The notes beneath the pieces were generated by a model. The model saw only the letters and a list, made by a program, of their open reading frames with translations. It ran no database searches and had not been told where the DNA came from. The position numbers and the translations under genes are program-made. Source: CAZNLH01 sp964573995 (lineage in GTDB: Bacteria > Gemmatimonadota > CAZMKB01 > CAZNLH01). From it: a stretch of DNA of 17,670 bases. The stretch is from NCBI GenBank assembly GCA_964573995.1, contig CAZNLH010000039.1:1-17670 (forward strand). The letters run 5' to 3'. Shown here one piece after another: positions 7,922 through 14,558 of this stretch. Every line of letters begins with the position of its first letter. Positions within the stretch are counted from its first letter, which is position 1.

Positions 7922-7950
7922 AGTCTACATGCTGGAGCGGGAATCATCAA
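7922..7950 (-). promoter_or_regulatory. Candidate sigma-70 promoter of the two-component operon
   Basis: Reading the minus strand, TTGATG (7950-7945) is separated by exactly 17 bases from TAGACT (7927-7922). These match the -35 consensus at 4 of 6 positions and the -10 at 4 of 6. The predicted start of transcription, near 7915, would give a very short leader before the ribosome binding site of the response regulator. Upstream is an AT-rich tract with the small palindromes AATATT (7954-7959), GAATTC (7964-7969) and AATCGATT (7978-7985), which could be regulator sites. Confidence 0.5.
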
Positions 7951-8038
7951 CTTAATATTTTCTGAATTCCTTGTCATAATCGATTCTTCACGGGTAAAAT
8001 CGTCGAGGCCGAAGGCCCGCGGTCGTCTTTTGCGCCTC

Positions 8039-8485
8039 ACCGACGACTGCCCGGGCAGGTGTGCTCTCGGTGACATGGACCACGACGGGGGGCTCGACCT
8101 CGCTGTTTCAAACTGGGACCGGGAGAACTACGTCTTTACGAACCTGGTCGCGATCAACGAGGATGTATCGATCAACGTCCTCCCCAAGAGAAGGGAGGTA
8201 GCCCCAGGGGACAGCCTCGTGTACCGCATGACGCCGATCAACAACACGGGATCGTACACGCAGGCCACGGTGCTGGGCCGTGTATTCCTCCCCTGCGGCT
8301 CCTCCTTCGCCGGGAATCCCATATACGGCCCCCAGGTGGTCGACCTGGGACCCTGCGAGGCCGTCGACTGTGTTGTCGCCTACTGGATTCCGCCGAGGGA
8401 CCTGTTCGACCGCGGGAGATTCACGCTGACGGTGACCGCGGTGTCTGGAAATGACCGTTCCGCGGCGGCAGGTCAAAAGGAATAG
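8039..8485 (+). pseudogene. 5'-truncated remnant of an FG-GAP/VCBS-repeat secreted protein
   Basis: The frame encodes one clear FG-GAP repeat near 8058-8145 (core ALGDMDHDGGLDLAVSNWD), with the calcium-loop spacing typical of integrin-like beta-propellers. A C-terminal beta-sandwich-like tail of about 110 residues follows (for example DSLVYRMTPINNTGSY, GPQVVDLGPCEAVDCVVAYW) and ends at a TAG. Family proteins carry many such repeats behind a signal peptide. Here only the last repeat is present. The open frame continues upstream only into the promoter and 5' end of the divergent response-regulator gene, where it has no family likeness. No start codon with a ribosome binding site was found. I read it as the 3' stump of a deleted gene. 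A short functional protein is less likely. The last 13 bases overlap the 3' end of the converging outer-membrane protein gene. Confidence 0.6.
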
Positions 8486-9744
8486 GTCCCGCTGAGAAGG
8501 AGGAAGTCATCGTCCTCGAAGCGGCCTACCAGGCCATTGCCGGAGCCGAGGAATGTCCCGCTCGATATATCCAGCCAGAAGTTGTGAAACAAGTTGATAC
8601 CACCCTTCGCCCTGAGGAAGAGGGTCCCGTCTATCGGGTCGTAGACGATGAAGACGTGCCCCTTCTTGAGTTCGTACCTCGAGGTGAGTTCGAGCCCCAT
8701 TACAAGGCTCAGTTCCTCGGGGCTTTCCACGAAATCCCCGTCGGCGATTCGTCTCAGGTATACCGCGTCCAGGTTCAAGGTATGGCGGCCGATGGGCCTG
8801 TCGGCGCCGACTCCCACCTGGATGCTCCTTCCCCTAACGACCCCGAACCCGGCTGGGTGCTGGAAGGCGTCGTCAAGGGTGACGGCCCCTTCGCTGCGGA
8901 GGCCCCAGCGCCGGAGAGTCGTCTCAATGTCCGCCCCGAGTAAGGTGAAGGACGGAAAATAGGCGGCCAAATAGGTCGGCAGTGGGATGGCAAGGTAGGG
9001 GAAGGCGTATGCAGGAAAGTCCTTCCGGCCGCGGAAGGTGTAGAGGTCGAAATCGATCTGCCGGAGAGTCCCCGAGATCCGGCCTCCGTACTCGACGTTC
9101 CGCCAAGTCCTTGCGGGGAGTTCCTCCTTGACCCCGAATCCCGGGGGAATCTGGTCCGAGGCGATGTTGAACGGGGAGGTGGCCTCGTCGAGTTGATCGA
9201 AGACTCCCTTCTCGAAGAAGGGTATCCCGACGAATTCCACGCGAAGGTCCGCCGGAAGGTACAGGCGGGCGGAGACGAGTGGTATAGGCAGCCTTGCCTC
9301 ATTTCGTCCCTCGAAGAAGAAGCGGGAGACATCTATCGGGTTGACGACGTCGTTCGGCTGGATCTCGTCGAGTACCCCCCAGACGGTGTTGAGATAGCCA
9401 GCCCTGATGTCGAAGCGTCCTCCCCTCAACCCCACGTATGTTTCATGCATGCGGAGGTTACCTGCACGTCCCTCTCCGGCCCGGCTTCGCAACAGGAACT
9501 CGGCGTAAGCGGACGCGTGAAGATATAACCACGGTGCGGGCGAGGATGTCAATTTGACGAATAGCCTCCCGCGCTCTTCGAACATCCCCTTTTCCGGGAA
9601 GTAAGAGGCGATATCGATCCCTTCACCGTGCAGCGACGGTTCGGCCAGGCATGGGCCGGCCTTCGTGAACGGCGCCCGGGCGAGAAGCAGGAGAACCGCC
9701 GCCTTGAAGATACCTCTCCTATGAATGAAGCGCATCTTTTTCAC
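8473..9744 (-). CDS. Outer-membrane beta-barrel protein, DUF1302-like, partner of the RND transporter
   Basis: A 423-residue predicted outer-membrane protein. It has a basic N-terminus, a hydrophobic stretch and a cleavage region around residues 28-35. Alternating strands follow, and it ends in the aromatic C-terminal signature GTYSF, the usual recognition signal for barrel insertion. A segment typical of DUF1302-like proteins lies at about residues 110-160: RAGYLNTVWGVLDEIQPNDV, then NPIDVSRFFFEG and RLPIP. Proteins of this type often sit beside MMPL/RND transporters and LolA-like proteins, as here, and probably form the outer-membrane end of an export route. The frame opens at a GTG (9744) just after AAGGA; an ATG three codons on (9735) is an alternative start with a longer spacing. 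It lies 50 bp after the transporter stop and is probably cotranscribed. The exported substrate is unknown, with lipids or hydrophobic molecules being the common guess. Confidence 0.82.
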   Translation of the reverse strand: MKKMRFIHRRGIFKAAVLLLLARAPFTKAGPCLAEPSLHGEGIDIASYFPEKGMFEERGRLFVKLTSSPAPWLYLHASAYAEFLLRSRAGEGRAGNLRMHETYVGLRGGRFDIRAGYLNTVWGVLDEIQPNDVVNPIDVSRFFFEGRNEARLPIPLVSARLYLPADLRVEFVGIPFFEKGVFDQLDEATSPFNIASDQIPPGFGVKEELPARTWRNVEYGGRISGTLRQIDFDLYTFRGRKDFPAYAFPYLAIPLPTYLAAYFPSFTLLGADIETTLRRWGLRSEGAVTLDDAFQHPAGFGVVRGRSIQVGVGADRPIGRHTLNLDAVYLRRIADGDFVESPEELSLVMGLELTSRYELKKGHVFIVYDPIDGTLFLRAKGGINLFHNFWLDISSGTFLGSGNGLVGRFEDDDFLLLSGTYSF

Positions 9745-9794
9745 GATCCTTTCATAGAGATACCTGTCTCTCTATATCGCCCTCCGCCCCCGGC

Positions 9795-12080
9795 TCATCG
9801 CCCGGTCGCTGCGCCTTCCGGGCCCCTCTTTCCCTGGAGGGCAATAATGCTCGTGGGGAGGTACACGAGGTCGCCGAGAAGGGCCAGGGCCATCGTGAGC
9901 GCGACCAGGGAGCCGAAGTAGACCGTGGGCACGAAATCGGATATTACCAGTATGCTGAATCCAAGGATGTTTATCAGGGAAGTGGATACAATTGCCCGGC
10001 CTGTATGGAGGGTGGCATTCTCGATCGACTTTATGCGCCCGACGCCTCCACCCCTGCGTTCCTTCTTGAAGCGTGAGATGAAGTGGATCGTGTCGTCGAC
10101 GGCGATGCCCAGCGCGACGCTCGATACGGTGACGGTCGCCACGTTCAGCGTGATCCCCGTCCATCCCATGATACCGAGGACGAGGAGGATCGGGAAGAGG
10201 TTGGGGAGGATGCTCAGGGCCCCGTATTTCCATGAATGGAAGAATATGAACATGAACAGGATGACGGTCGCGAAGGCCACCGCGAAACTGCGTATCTGGC
10301 TCTCCACCAAGTACTTATCGAGGTTGCTGAACAGCCTGCCGGAGCCCGTGAGGGTGGGGGTCACGCCGGTCCCCGCAAAGACCTTCTCGGCCTCTTCGGA
10401 AAAGTGGCGGCAGACCTCCACGAGGTTGTCGGAACTCATGGCCGTCATCTTGATCGAGACCCTCGAGTGCGAGTAGTCCGAGGTGACGATGTTGTAGAGG
10501 TCCTCTCTCCCCTTCCTGGAGAGTGAGAGGAGGAAGAGTTCCTGGGCTACGAGGTTCCGGCTGTCCGGGATCCTGTACTCCGACTGGTCGCCGCCGTGGA
10601 GTTCACGGTTGATCATCTTCACCTGGTCCGCGAGCGAGAGGACCTTCTTCACGTGGTCATCCTTCATCACCGTATCCCGAAAGCGCTCCATCGCCCGCAG
10701 TACCGTGGGGTCTTTCATCGAGCCTTCGTCCCCCTTGAGGTATAGTTCCACGGAGAAGATGCCCGATAGCCTGGAGTCGATGAGTTGTGCCGATTGGTGG
10801 ATTTCACTGTCCTTCTTGAAGAAGTCCATCTGGTTCGTGTTGACTTCGAGTCGCGTGATGCCGTTGATGGACAGTAAGATCAGGACCGACATCCCAATGA
10901 ACAACGGTCGGGCGTGTCGATGGTTGAATCGGTGCAGGACCATCAGGGGGCCAAGCCATACCGACCTCCTTGCACGTCTCTTGCTCGAGGGCGCTACGGA
11001 CAGGAAGAAGGGAACGAAGACGATCGATATGACGAACGCCGACATTATCCCGAGTGAGGCCCCGAGCCCGAAGGACTTTACCGCGGGCACGCGGCTTGTT
11101 ACGAGGGAAAGGAGCCCGAGGGCGGTCGTCATGCTCGTTGCGAAGCAGGGGGCGGTGATGTAGGAGAGCGTGGCGATATACCTCTCTCCCCTGTCGGTCA
11201 CCGAGCGCGTCAACTCGTCGTTGTATTCGAGGATGTGTATGGAATCGGAGATGGAGAGGATCACGATGAGCGGGATCAGCATCCCCGAAATGACGTTGAA
11301 GGAGTATCCCATCAACGAGTAAATGCCGACCGTCCAGATCAGGCTAACACCTATCACGAAGATCACTATCAGGAGTTTTGATACGGAACGAAACAAGAGG
11401 AGCATAACGATTATTATCAGGGCGATGAGGGGGGGTGTGAAATCGCGCTGGTTTTGCATGGTGAAGCGATCGTATTCCTTGCTGATCTCCATGCTGCCGC
11501 TGAAGTAGACCTGGATGTCGTCTGGGCGTCCCTCGTCCATGATCTCACGGATCCGGGCAAGCAGGCGGGCGCGCTCGGGATCGGCCTTCTCTTCGTCGAA
11601 GACGACAAGGATCGTTGTGAGCGTTCCGTCCGAGGAGACCAGGTCGTCGCGGAATATCTCGTTTTTCAGGGCGTAATCCCTGATCTCCGGGAGTTTCCCC
11701 TCGTTCATGCCCTTCAGCAGGGATTTGACCTCGATGCCCCCCTCACTCCCGTAGACCCTGCTCGCAGTTGAGAGGCTGTATACGCGCCTCACGTAATCGA
11801 CCTCTTCTATGGCGTCGGTCCTCTCCTTGATGTAATCGAGTACCCCGGGGGCGAACACATCATCCGCCTCTATCGCAATGATGAGGTTCCTGTTCCCGGA
11901 GAAGTCGCCCTGGAATTCCTTGTAGGTGCGGTAGTCAGGGTCGTCCCCGGGAAACCAGGCCGCGAGGGTGTTGTTTAGTTCGAGGCCTTCCATGTGGAAG
12001 GATAGGAAGGCGGTAAAGGCGATGAGGAGGGCGACGAGGAAGAAGCGAGCCCTGTAGAGGAGGATGGCTGACGTCCTCAC
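9795..12080 (-). CDS. RND/MMPL-family transporter
   Basis: A 761-residue inner-membrane transporter with the duplicated RND layout. Each half has one N-terminal helix (about 9-28 and 391-408), a large periplasmic loop (about 30-215 and 410-595), then a five-helix bundle. The proton-relay-like motif GIAVDDTIHF (658-667) lies in the second half, with the counterpart ISDSIHILE (277-285) in the first. At about 760 residues it is the short MMPL/HpnN-like class rather than the roughly 1,050-residue drug-efflux class. The frame stays open to 12386, but that part is an arginine-rich shadow of the LolA-like gene. The GTG at 12080 shares one base with that gene's TAG stop (TAGTG), has a purine-rich ribosome binding site, and begins exactly at the first helix, so I chose it. 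It is presumably proton-driven and moves a hydrophobic substrate between the membranes together with its two neighbours. Confidence 0.92.
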   Translation of the reverse strand: MRTSAILLYRARFFLVALLIAFTAFLSFHMEGLELNNTLAAWFPGDDPDYRTYKEFQGDFSGNRNLIIAIEADDVFAPGVLDYIKERTDAIEEVDYVRRVYSLSTASRVYGSEGGIEVKSLLKGMNEGKLPEIRDYALKNEIFRDDLVSSDGTLTTILVVFDEEKADPERARLLARIREIMDEGRPDDIQVYFSGSMEISKEYDRFTMQNQRDFTPPLIALIIIVMLLLFRSVSKLLIVIFVIGVSLIWTVGIYSLMGYSFNVISGMLIPLIVILSISDSIHILEYNDELTRSVTDRGERYIATLSYITAPCFATSMTTALGLLSLVTSRVPAVKSFGLGASLGIMSAFVISIVFVPFFLSVAPSSKRRARRSVWLGPLMVLHRFNHRHARPLFIGMSVLILLSINGITRLEVNTNQMDFFKKDSEIHQSAQLIDSRLSGIFSVELYLKGDEGSMKDPTVLRAMERFRDTVMKDDHVKKVLSLADQVKMINRELHGGDQSEYRIPDSRNLVAQELFLLSLSRKGREDLYNIVTSDYSHSRVSIKMTAMSSDNLVEVCRHFSEEAEKVFAGTGVTPTLTGSGRLFSNLDKYLVESQIRSFAVAFATVILFMFIFFHSWKYGALSILPNLFPILLVLGIMGWTGITLNVATVTVSSVALGIAVDDTIHFISRFKKERRGGGVGRIKSIENATLHTGRAIVSTSLINILGFSILVISDFVPTVYFGSLVALTMALALLGDLVYLPTSIIALQGKRGPEGAATGR

Positions 12081-12883
12081 TACTCCGTCTCCCTCTCCAG
12101 TTCTCTGCGGGTGAAAAGCCTGTCTTCGATACCCCTGTTGTATTGCACCCTTGTGACGGAGATGTGGGTCTTGTGCCGGTTGTCCAGGTCTTCCATGGTC
12201 ATCTCCATCATTGTCCAGATGCCGTCGACCTTCTTCTTCTCCTCGAGAACGAACCGCTTGAAGACAATGCCGCCCTTGTTGTAGTAATCCACGCGGAGTG
12301 GGAGGAAACTCTCCTTGTCGACGAGGGCGACGGTCTTCGCGTAATCGAAGTCCTTCGACCTGGGTGTCGACTCGAGCACGTAACAAGACTCCCCGGTGGC
12401 GACTGTGCTGTCGCCGAGAAGCCTGTAGGTGAAGTCTTCCACCTCCCTGCCCGAGATGTCCTCGTATGTGAAATCGGTGCCGGCGAAACTGTCCGTCTTC
12501 TCGGCGGAGGTGATCCTGCGCGTCCTGCCGAGCGCGGGGAGGTACAGGAAGCGCTCGTCATCCTTGTCCTCGTGCTCCCATACGAGGAACGACGTTCCCC
12601 TGATGTCGGCCGGTTTCGTGAAGCGGAGCAGCATCTTCTTGTTGCCGTTGTAATCCTTCTGTACCATGAAGAGGTCCCGTTTCGTGGTCCTTCCCCTCGA
12701 ATCGACCAGGCTCATGTCCATTTCAACCCGGGAATCCTTGCCCGTATCGCGGTCGGACATCTTCCTGGCCACCCACTCCCCCGTAACGCCGGCCCCGAGC
12801 AGGGTACCGTGGAGGAAGAGCAAGGTGATCAATTGAACGATCACCGTCGGCACGATATTCCTTTGTCTCATCTGATCATCCAT
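12080..12883 (-). CDS. Outer membrane lipoprotein-sorting protein, LolA-like
   Basis: A 267-residue periplasmic protein with a signal sequence of about 31 residues. It belongs to the LolA-like group that accompanies MMPL/RND transporters. Diagnostic stretches are KKMLLRFTKPADIRGTSFLV (82-101), EHEDKDDERFLYLPALGRTRR (103-123) and SFAGTDFTYEDISGREVEDF (132-151). The fold is expected to be an open beta-barrel half-pipe that carries an acyl or lipid cargo through the periplasm. Its stop codon overlaps the transporter's GTG start, so the two are coupled. Start choice is ATG 12883, with ATG 12871 four codons on as an alternative; neither has a strong ribosome binding site. Two candidate promoters lie upstream. 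The cargo is not evident, and 'lipoprotein sorting' is a family name rather than a demonstrated role. Confidence 0.88.
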   Translation of the reverse strand: MDDQMRQRNIVPTVIVQLITLLFLHGTLLGAGVTGEWVARKMSDRDTGKDSRVEMDMSLVDSRGRTTKRDLFMVQKDYNGNKKMLLRFTKPADIRGTSFLVWEHEDKDDERFLYLPALGRTRRITSAEKTDSFAGTDFTYEDISGREVEDFTYRLLGDSTVATGESCYVLESTPRSKDFDYAKTVALVDKESFLPLRVDYYNKGGIVFKRFVLEEKKKVDGIWTMMEMTMEDLDNRHKTHISVTRVQYNRGIEDRLFTRRELERETE

Positions 12884-12959
12884 CCCCCGGCCGTCCTGTG
12901 ACTTTGGTTGAGTCTCCTTGTCGAGTTGAGGGCGTTAGAAAACCGTGTGGTAGGGATTC

Positions 12960-12968
12960 ATTTTAGCA
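12960..12968 (-). promoter_or_regulatory. Candidate extended -10 promoter close to the LolA-like gene
   Basis: The minus strand reads TGCTAAAAT, which fits the extended -10 pattern TGnTATAAT with one mismatch in the hexamer. There is no good -35 box at the usual distance, as is common for extended -10 promoters. Transcription would begin near 12953, about 70 bp before the LolA-like start, and would bypass the small upstream reading frame. Confidence 0.3.
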
Positions 12969-13000
12969 TGTCCCCGAAAAGGCTGAAGTGTGGGTTCTTT

Positions 13001-13132
13001 TCACACACGTCTTGGTAGAAATCCGATCCCTTCATTGACCGATGAGACCCTCTTTGTCTCCATGGCGTTGATAACAGGCAGGCCGGAGTAGATCGAGAGG
13101 ATACAGGCTAAGATGGAGAACCGTTTGGCCAC
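13001..13132 (-). CDS. Possible small secreted or leader peptide (43 residues)
   Basis: A short frame with GTG at 13132 preceded by a purine-rich AAAGGG about nine bases away. It begins Ala-Lys-Arg, continues with a 16-residue hydrophobic segment (FSILACILSIYSGLPV) and then INA, the shape of a signal peptide with a cleavage site. About 20 polar residues follow (METKRVSSVNEG and so on). It lies about 24 bp downstream of the predicted transcription start of a near-consensus promoter and 117 bp before the LolA-like gene. I recognise no family. It could be a small exported protein, a translated leader that influences the operon, or chance. An in-frame ATG further up (13162) falls inside or next to the -10 box and cannot be the start from that promoter. 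Confidence 0.3.
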   Translation of the reverse strand: MAKRFSILACILSIYSGLPVINAMETKRVSSVNEGIGFLPRRV

Positions 13133-13163
13133 GTCTTTGTCCCTTTCGCGGTTTACCCTCATT

Positions 13164-13192
13164 ATTTTAAGGGACGATGCGTGGAGAGTCAA
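13164..13192 (-). promoter_or_regulatory. Near-consensus sigma-70 promoter for the LolA-RND-barrel operon
   Basis: The minus strand reads TTGACT (13192-13187), then exactly 17 bases, then TAAAAT (13169-13164). Each hexamer matches 5 of 6 consensus positions. Transcription would begin near 13156 and run through the possible leader peptide into the LolA-like gene. This is the strongest promoter I found in the window. Confidence 0.65.
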
Positions 13193-13296
13193 GAAGGCAC
13201 TTTTATGGGCCTGTCATTCGAGGTGACATGTCTCTCATTTCCATCTTTTCATGTCCAGAATCTTGCGGCGTGTGCCCGAATGATACATCAAGGGTC

Positions 13297-13324
13297 TTGA
13301 GATATTCGCGCTTATGGATATCTT
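13297..13324 (+). promoter_or_regulatory. Candidate sigma-70 promoter of the acyl-CoA dehydrogenase gene
   Basis: TTGAGA (13297-13302, 5 of 6 matches) is followed after 16 bases by TATCTT (13319-13324, 4 of 6 matches). The expected transcription start near 13331 would leave a leader of about 50 bases before the dehydrogenase ATG. This is a moderate match only. Confidence 0.35.
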
Positions 13325-13379
13325 ATCAGTGTGAGGTTCAATAATTCATCTCGGTTGATTACAGGAGGGTCGTGATCAG

Positions 13380-14549
13380 ATGAGTCCGTTCAGGGGTGTA
13401 GATTTCATGCAGGTCGAGGAACTCCTCAGCGACGAGGAGCGCATGGTCCGCGATACGGTGCGGGGGTTCGTGGAGAAGGAGGTGGTGCCGATCATAGAGG
13501 ATTGTTACATGGAGGGACGGTTTCCCGTGGAGTTGATCCCTAAGATGGCGGAGATGGGCCTCCTCGGGGCGAACCTCGAGGGATACGAGTGCGCGGGGCT
13601 CAACAACGTGGCCTACGGCCTCATCATGCAGGAACTCGAGCGCGGTGACAGCGGCCTGCGGAGTTTCGCCTCCGTCCAGGGCGCACTGGTCATGTACCCG
13701 ATATACACCTTCGGCAGCGATGAGCAGAAAGAGAGGTGGTTGCCACGGCTGGCGAGGGGGGAGGCGATCGGGGCCTTCGGTCTGACCGAACCCGACTTCG
13801 GCTCCAACCCTGGAGGCATGCTCACCAGGGCCGAGAAGAGGGGTGACGGTTACGTCCTGAACGGTTCCAAGATGTGGATCACGAACGGATCGATTGCGGA
13901 CGTTGCCGTCATCTGGGCCAAACTCGACGGAGTGGTGAACGGCTTCCTCGTGGAGAAGGAGAGGGATGGGTATTCCGCGAGGGAGATCCGTGGAAAGCAT
14001 TCCCTGAGGGCGTCCGACACGGGGGAGATAGTCCTCCAGGACTGCTTCGTCCCGGCTGAGAACCGTCTCCCGGGCACCCGTGGGCTGGCGTCGCCGCTGA
14101 TGTGCCTGACACAGGCACGATACGGGATCGCCTGGGGGGCGCTCGGTGCCGCCATGGACTGTTACCAGACGGCACGCGACTACGCCCTACAGCGCATCCA
14201 GTTCGCCGGAAGACCTATCGCATCTCACCAGATGGTCCAGGGGAAACTCGTCTGGATGCTTGACGAGATCACCAAGGGGCAACTCCTGTGCCTGCAACTC
14301 GGCAGGCTCAAGGACCAGGGAAAGTCGAACTATGTCCAGGTCTCGATGGCCAAGAGGAACAACGTACTGGTGGCGCTCGAGTCGGCGCGGAAGGCCAGGG
14401 ACATCCTCGGGGCGGCGGGAATAGTGAACGAGTATCCCGTGATGCGCCACATGTGCAACCTGGAATCGGTTTATACTTACGAGGGGGCCCACGACGTCCA
14501 CATCCTGATCCTGGGCGAGCACATCACCGGGATACCGGCGTATGAGTAA
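13380..14549 (+). CDS. gcdH: Acyl-CoA dehydrogenase, glutaryl-CoA dehydrogenase type
   Basis: A 389-residue FAD enzyme expected to oxidise and decarboxylate glutaryl-CoA to crotonyl-CoA and CO2, in lysine, tryptophan or aromatic degradation. It follows glutaryl-CoA dehydrogenase closely throughout: ELERGDSGLRSFASVQ (85-100), GAFGLTEPDFGSNP (131-144), GKHSLRASDTGEI (205-217), ARYGIAWGALGA (246-257) and LQLGRLKDQGKS (305-316). Glu87, Arg94 and Ser95, which handle the glutaryl carboxylate in characterised members, are present. So are the active-site Tyr367 and catalytic base Glu368. The usual YEGTHDIH motif reads YEGAHDVH here, a Thr-to-Ala change. The ATG at 13380 follows AGGAGG by about 11 bases, which is slightly long; an in-frame ATG at 13407 is possible but less well placed. 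No other degradation genes are adjacent. Another short-chain acyl-CoA substrate cannot be excluded. Confidence 0.88.
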   Translation: MSPFRGVDFMQVEELLSDEERMVRDTVRGFVEKEVVPIIEDCYMEGRFPVELIPKMAEMGLLGANLEGYECAGLNNVAYGLIMQELERGDSGLRSFASVQGALVMYPIYTFGSDEQKERWLPRLARGEAIGAFGLTEPDFGSNPGGMLTRAEKRGDGYVLNGSKMWITNGSIADVAVIWAKLDGVVNGFLVEKERDGYSAREIRGKHSLRASDTGEIVLQDCFVPAENRLPGTRGLASPLMCLTQARYGIAWGALGAAMDCYQTARDYALQRIQFAGRPIASHQMVQGKLVWMLDEITKGQLLCLQLGRLKDQGKSNYVQVSMAKRNNVLVALESARKARDILGAAGIVNEYPVMRHMCNLESVYTYEGAHDVHILILGEHITGIPAYE

Positions 14550-14558
14550 GGACAAGCG

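Larger units (their letters stand above)
12884..13379. other. Divergent intergenic region between the LolA-like and acyl-CoA dehydrogenase genes
   Basis: About 500 bp without a conserved gene. It holds two candidate minus-strand promoters, a possible 43-codon leader peptide between them, and one plus-strand promoter candidate for the dehydrogenase gene; each is listed separately. I found no convincing hairpin terminator, riboswitch or RNA gene in it. It is noticeably richer in A and T than the flanking coding sequence. Confidence 0.7.

Noticed and set aside
8010..8060. Inverted repeat GTCGTC...GACGAC as a possible terminator or operator
   Set aside because: Only six pairs around a 14-base spacer, no T tract, and partly inside the FG-GAP remnant.
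12081..12386. 102-codon N-terminal extension of the RND transporter frame
   Set aside because: It is an arginine-rich, low-similarity shadow of the LolA-like gene. The GTG at 12080 starts exactly at the first membrane helix and overlaps the upstream stop.
12143..12901. 252-codon plus-strand frame opposite the LolA-like gene
   Set aside because: No domain features; it is the antisense of a well-recognised family member.
12980..13012. GTGTG...CACAC hairpin as a terminator or attenuator after the small leader frame
   Set aside because: Five base pairs only and no following T run; too weak to call.
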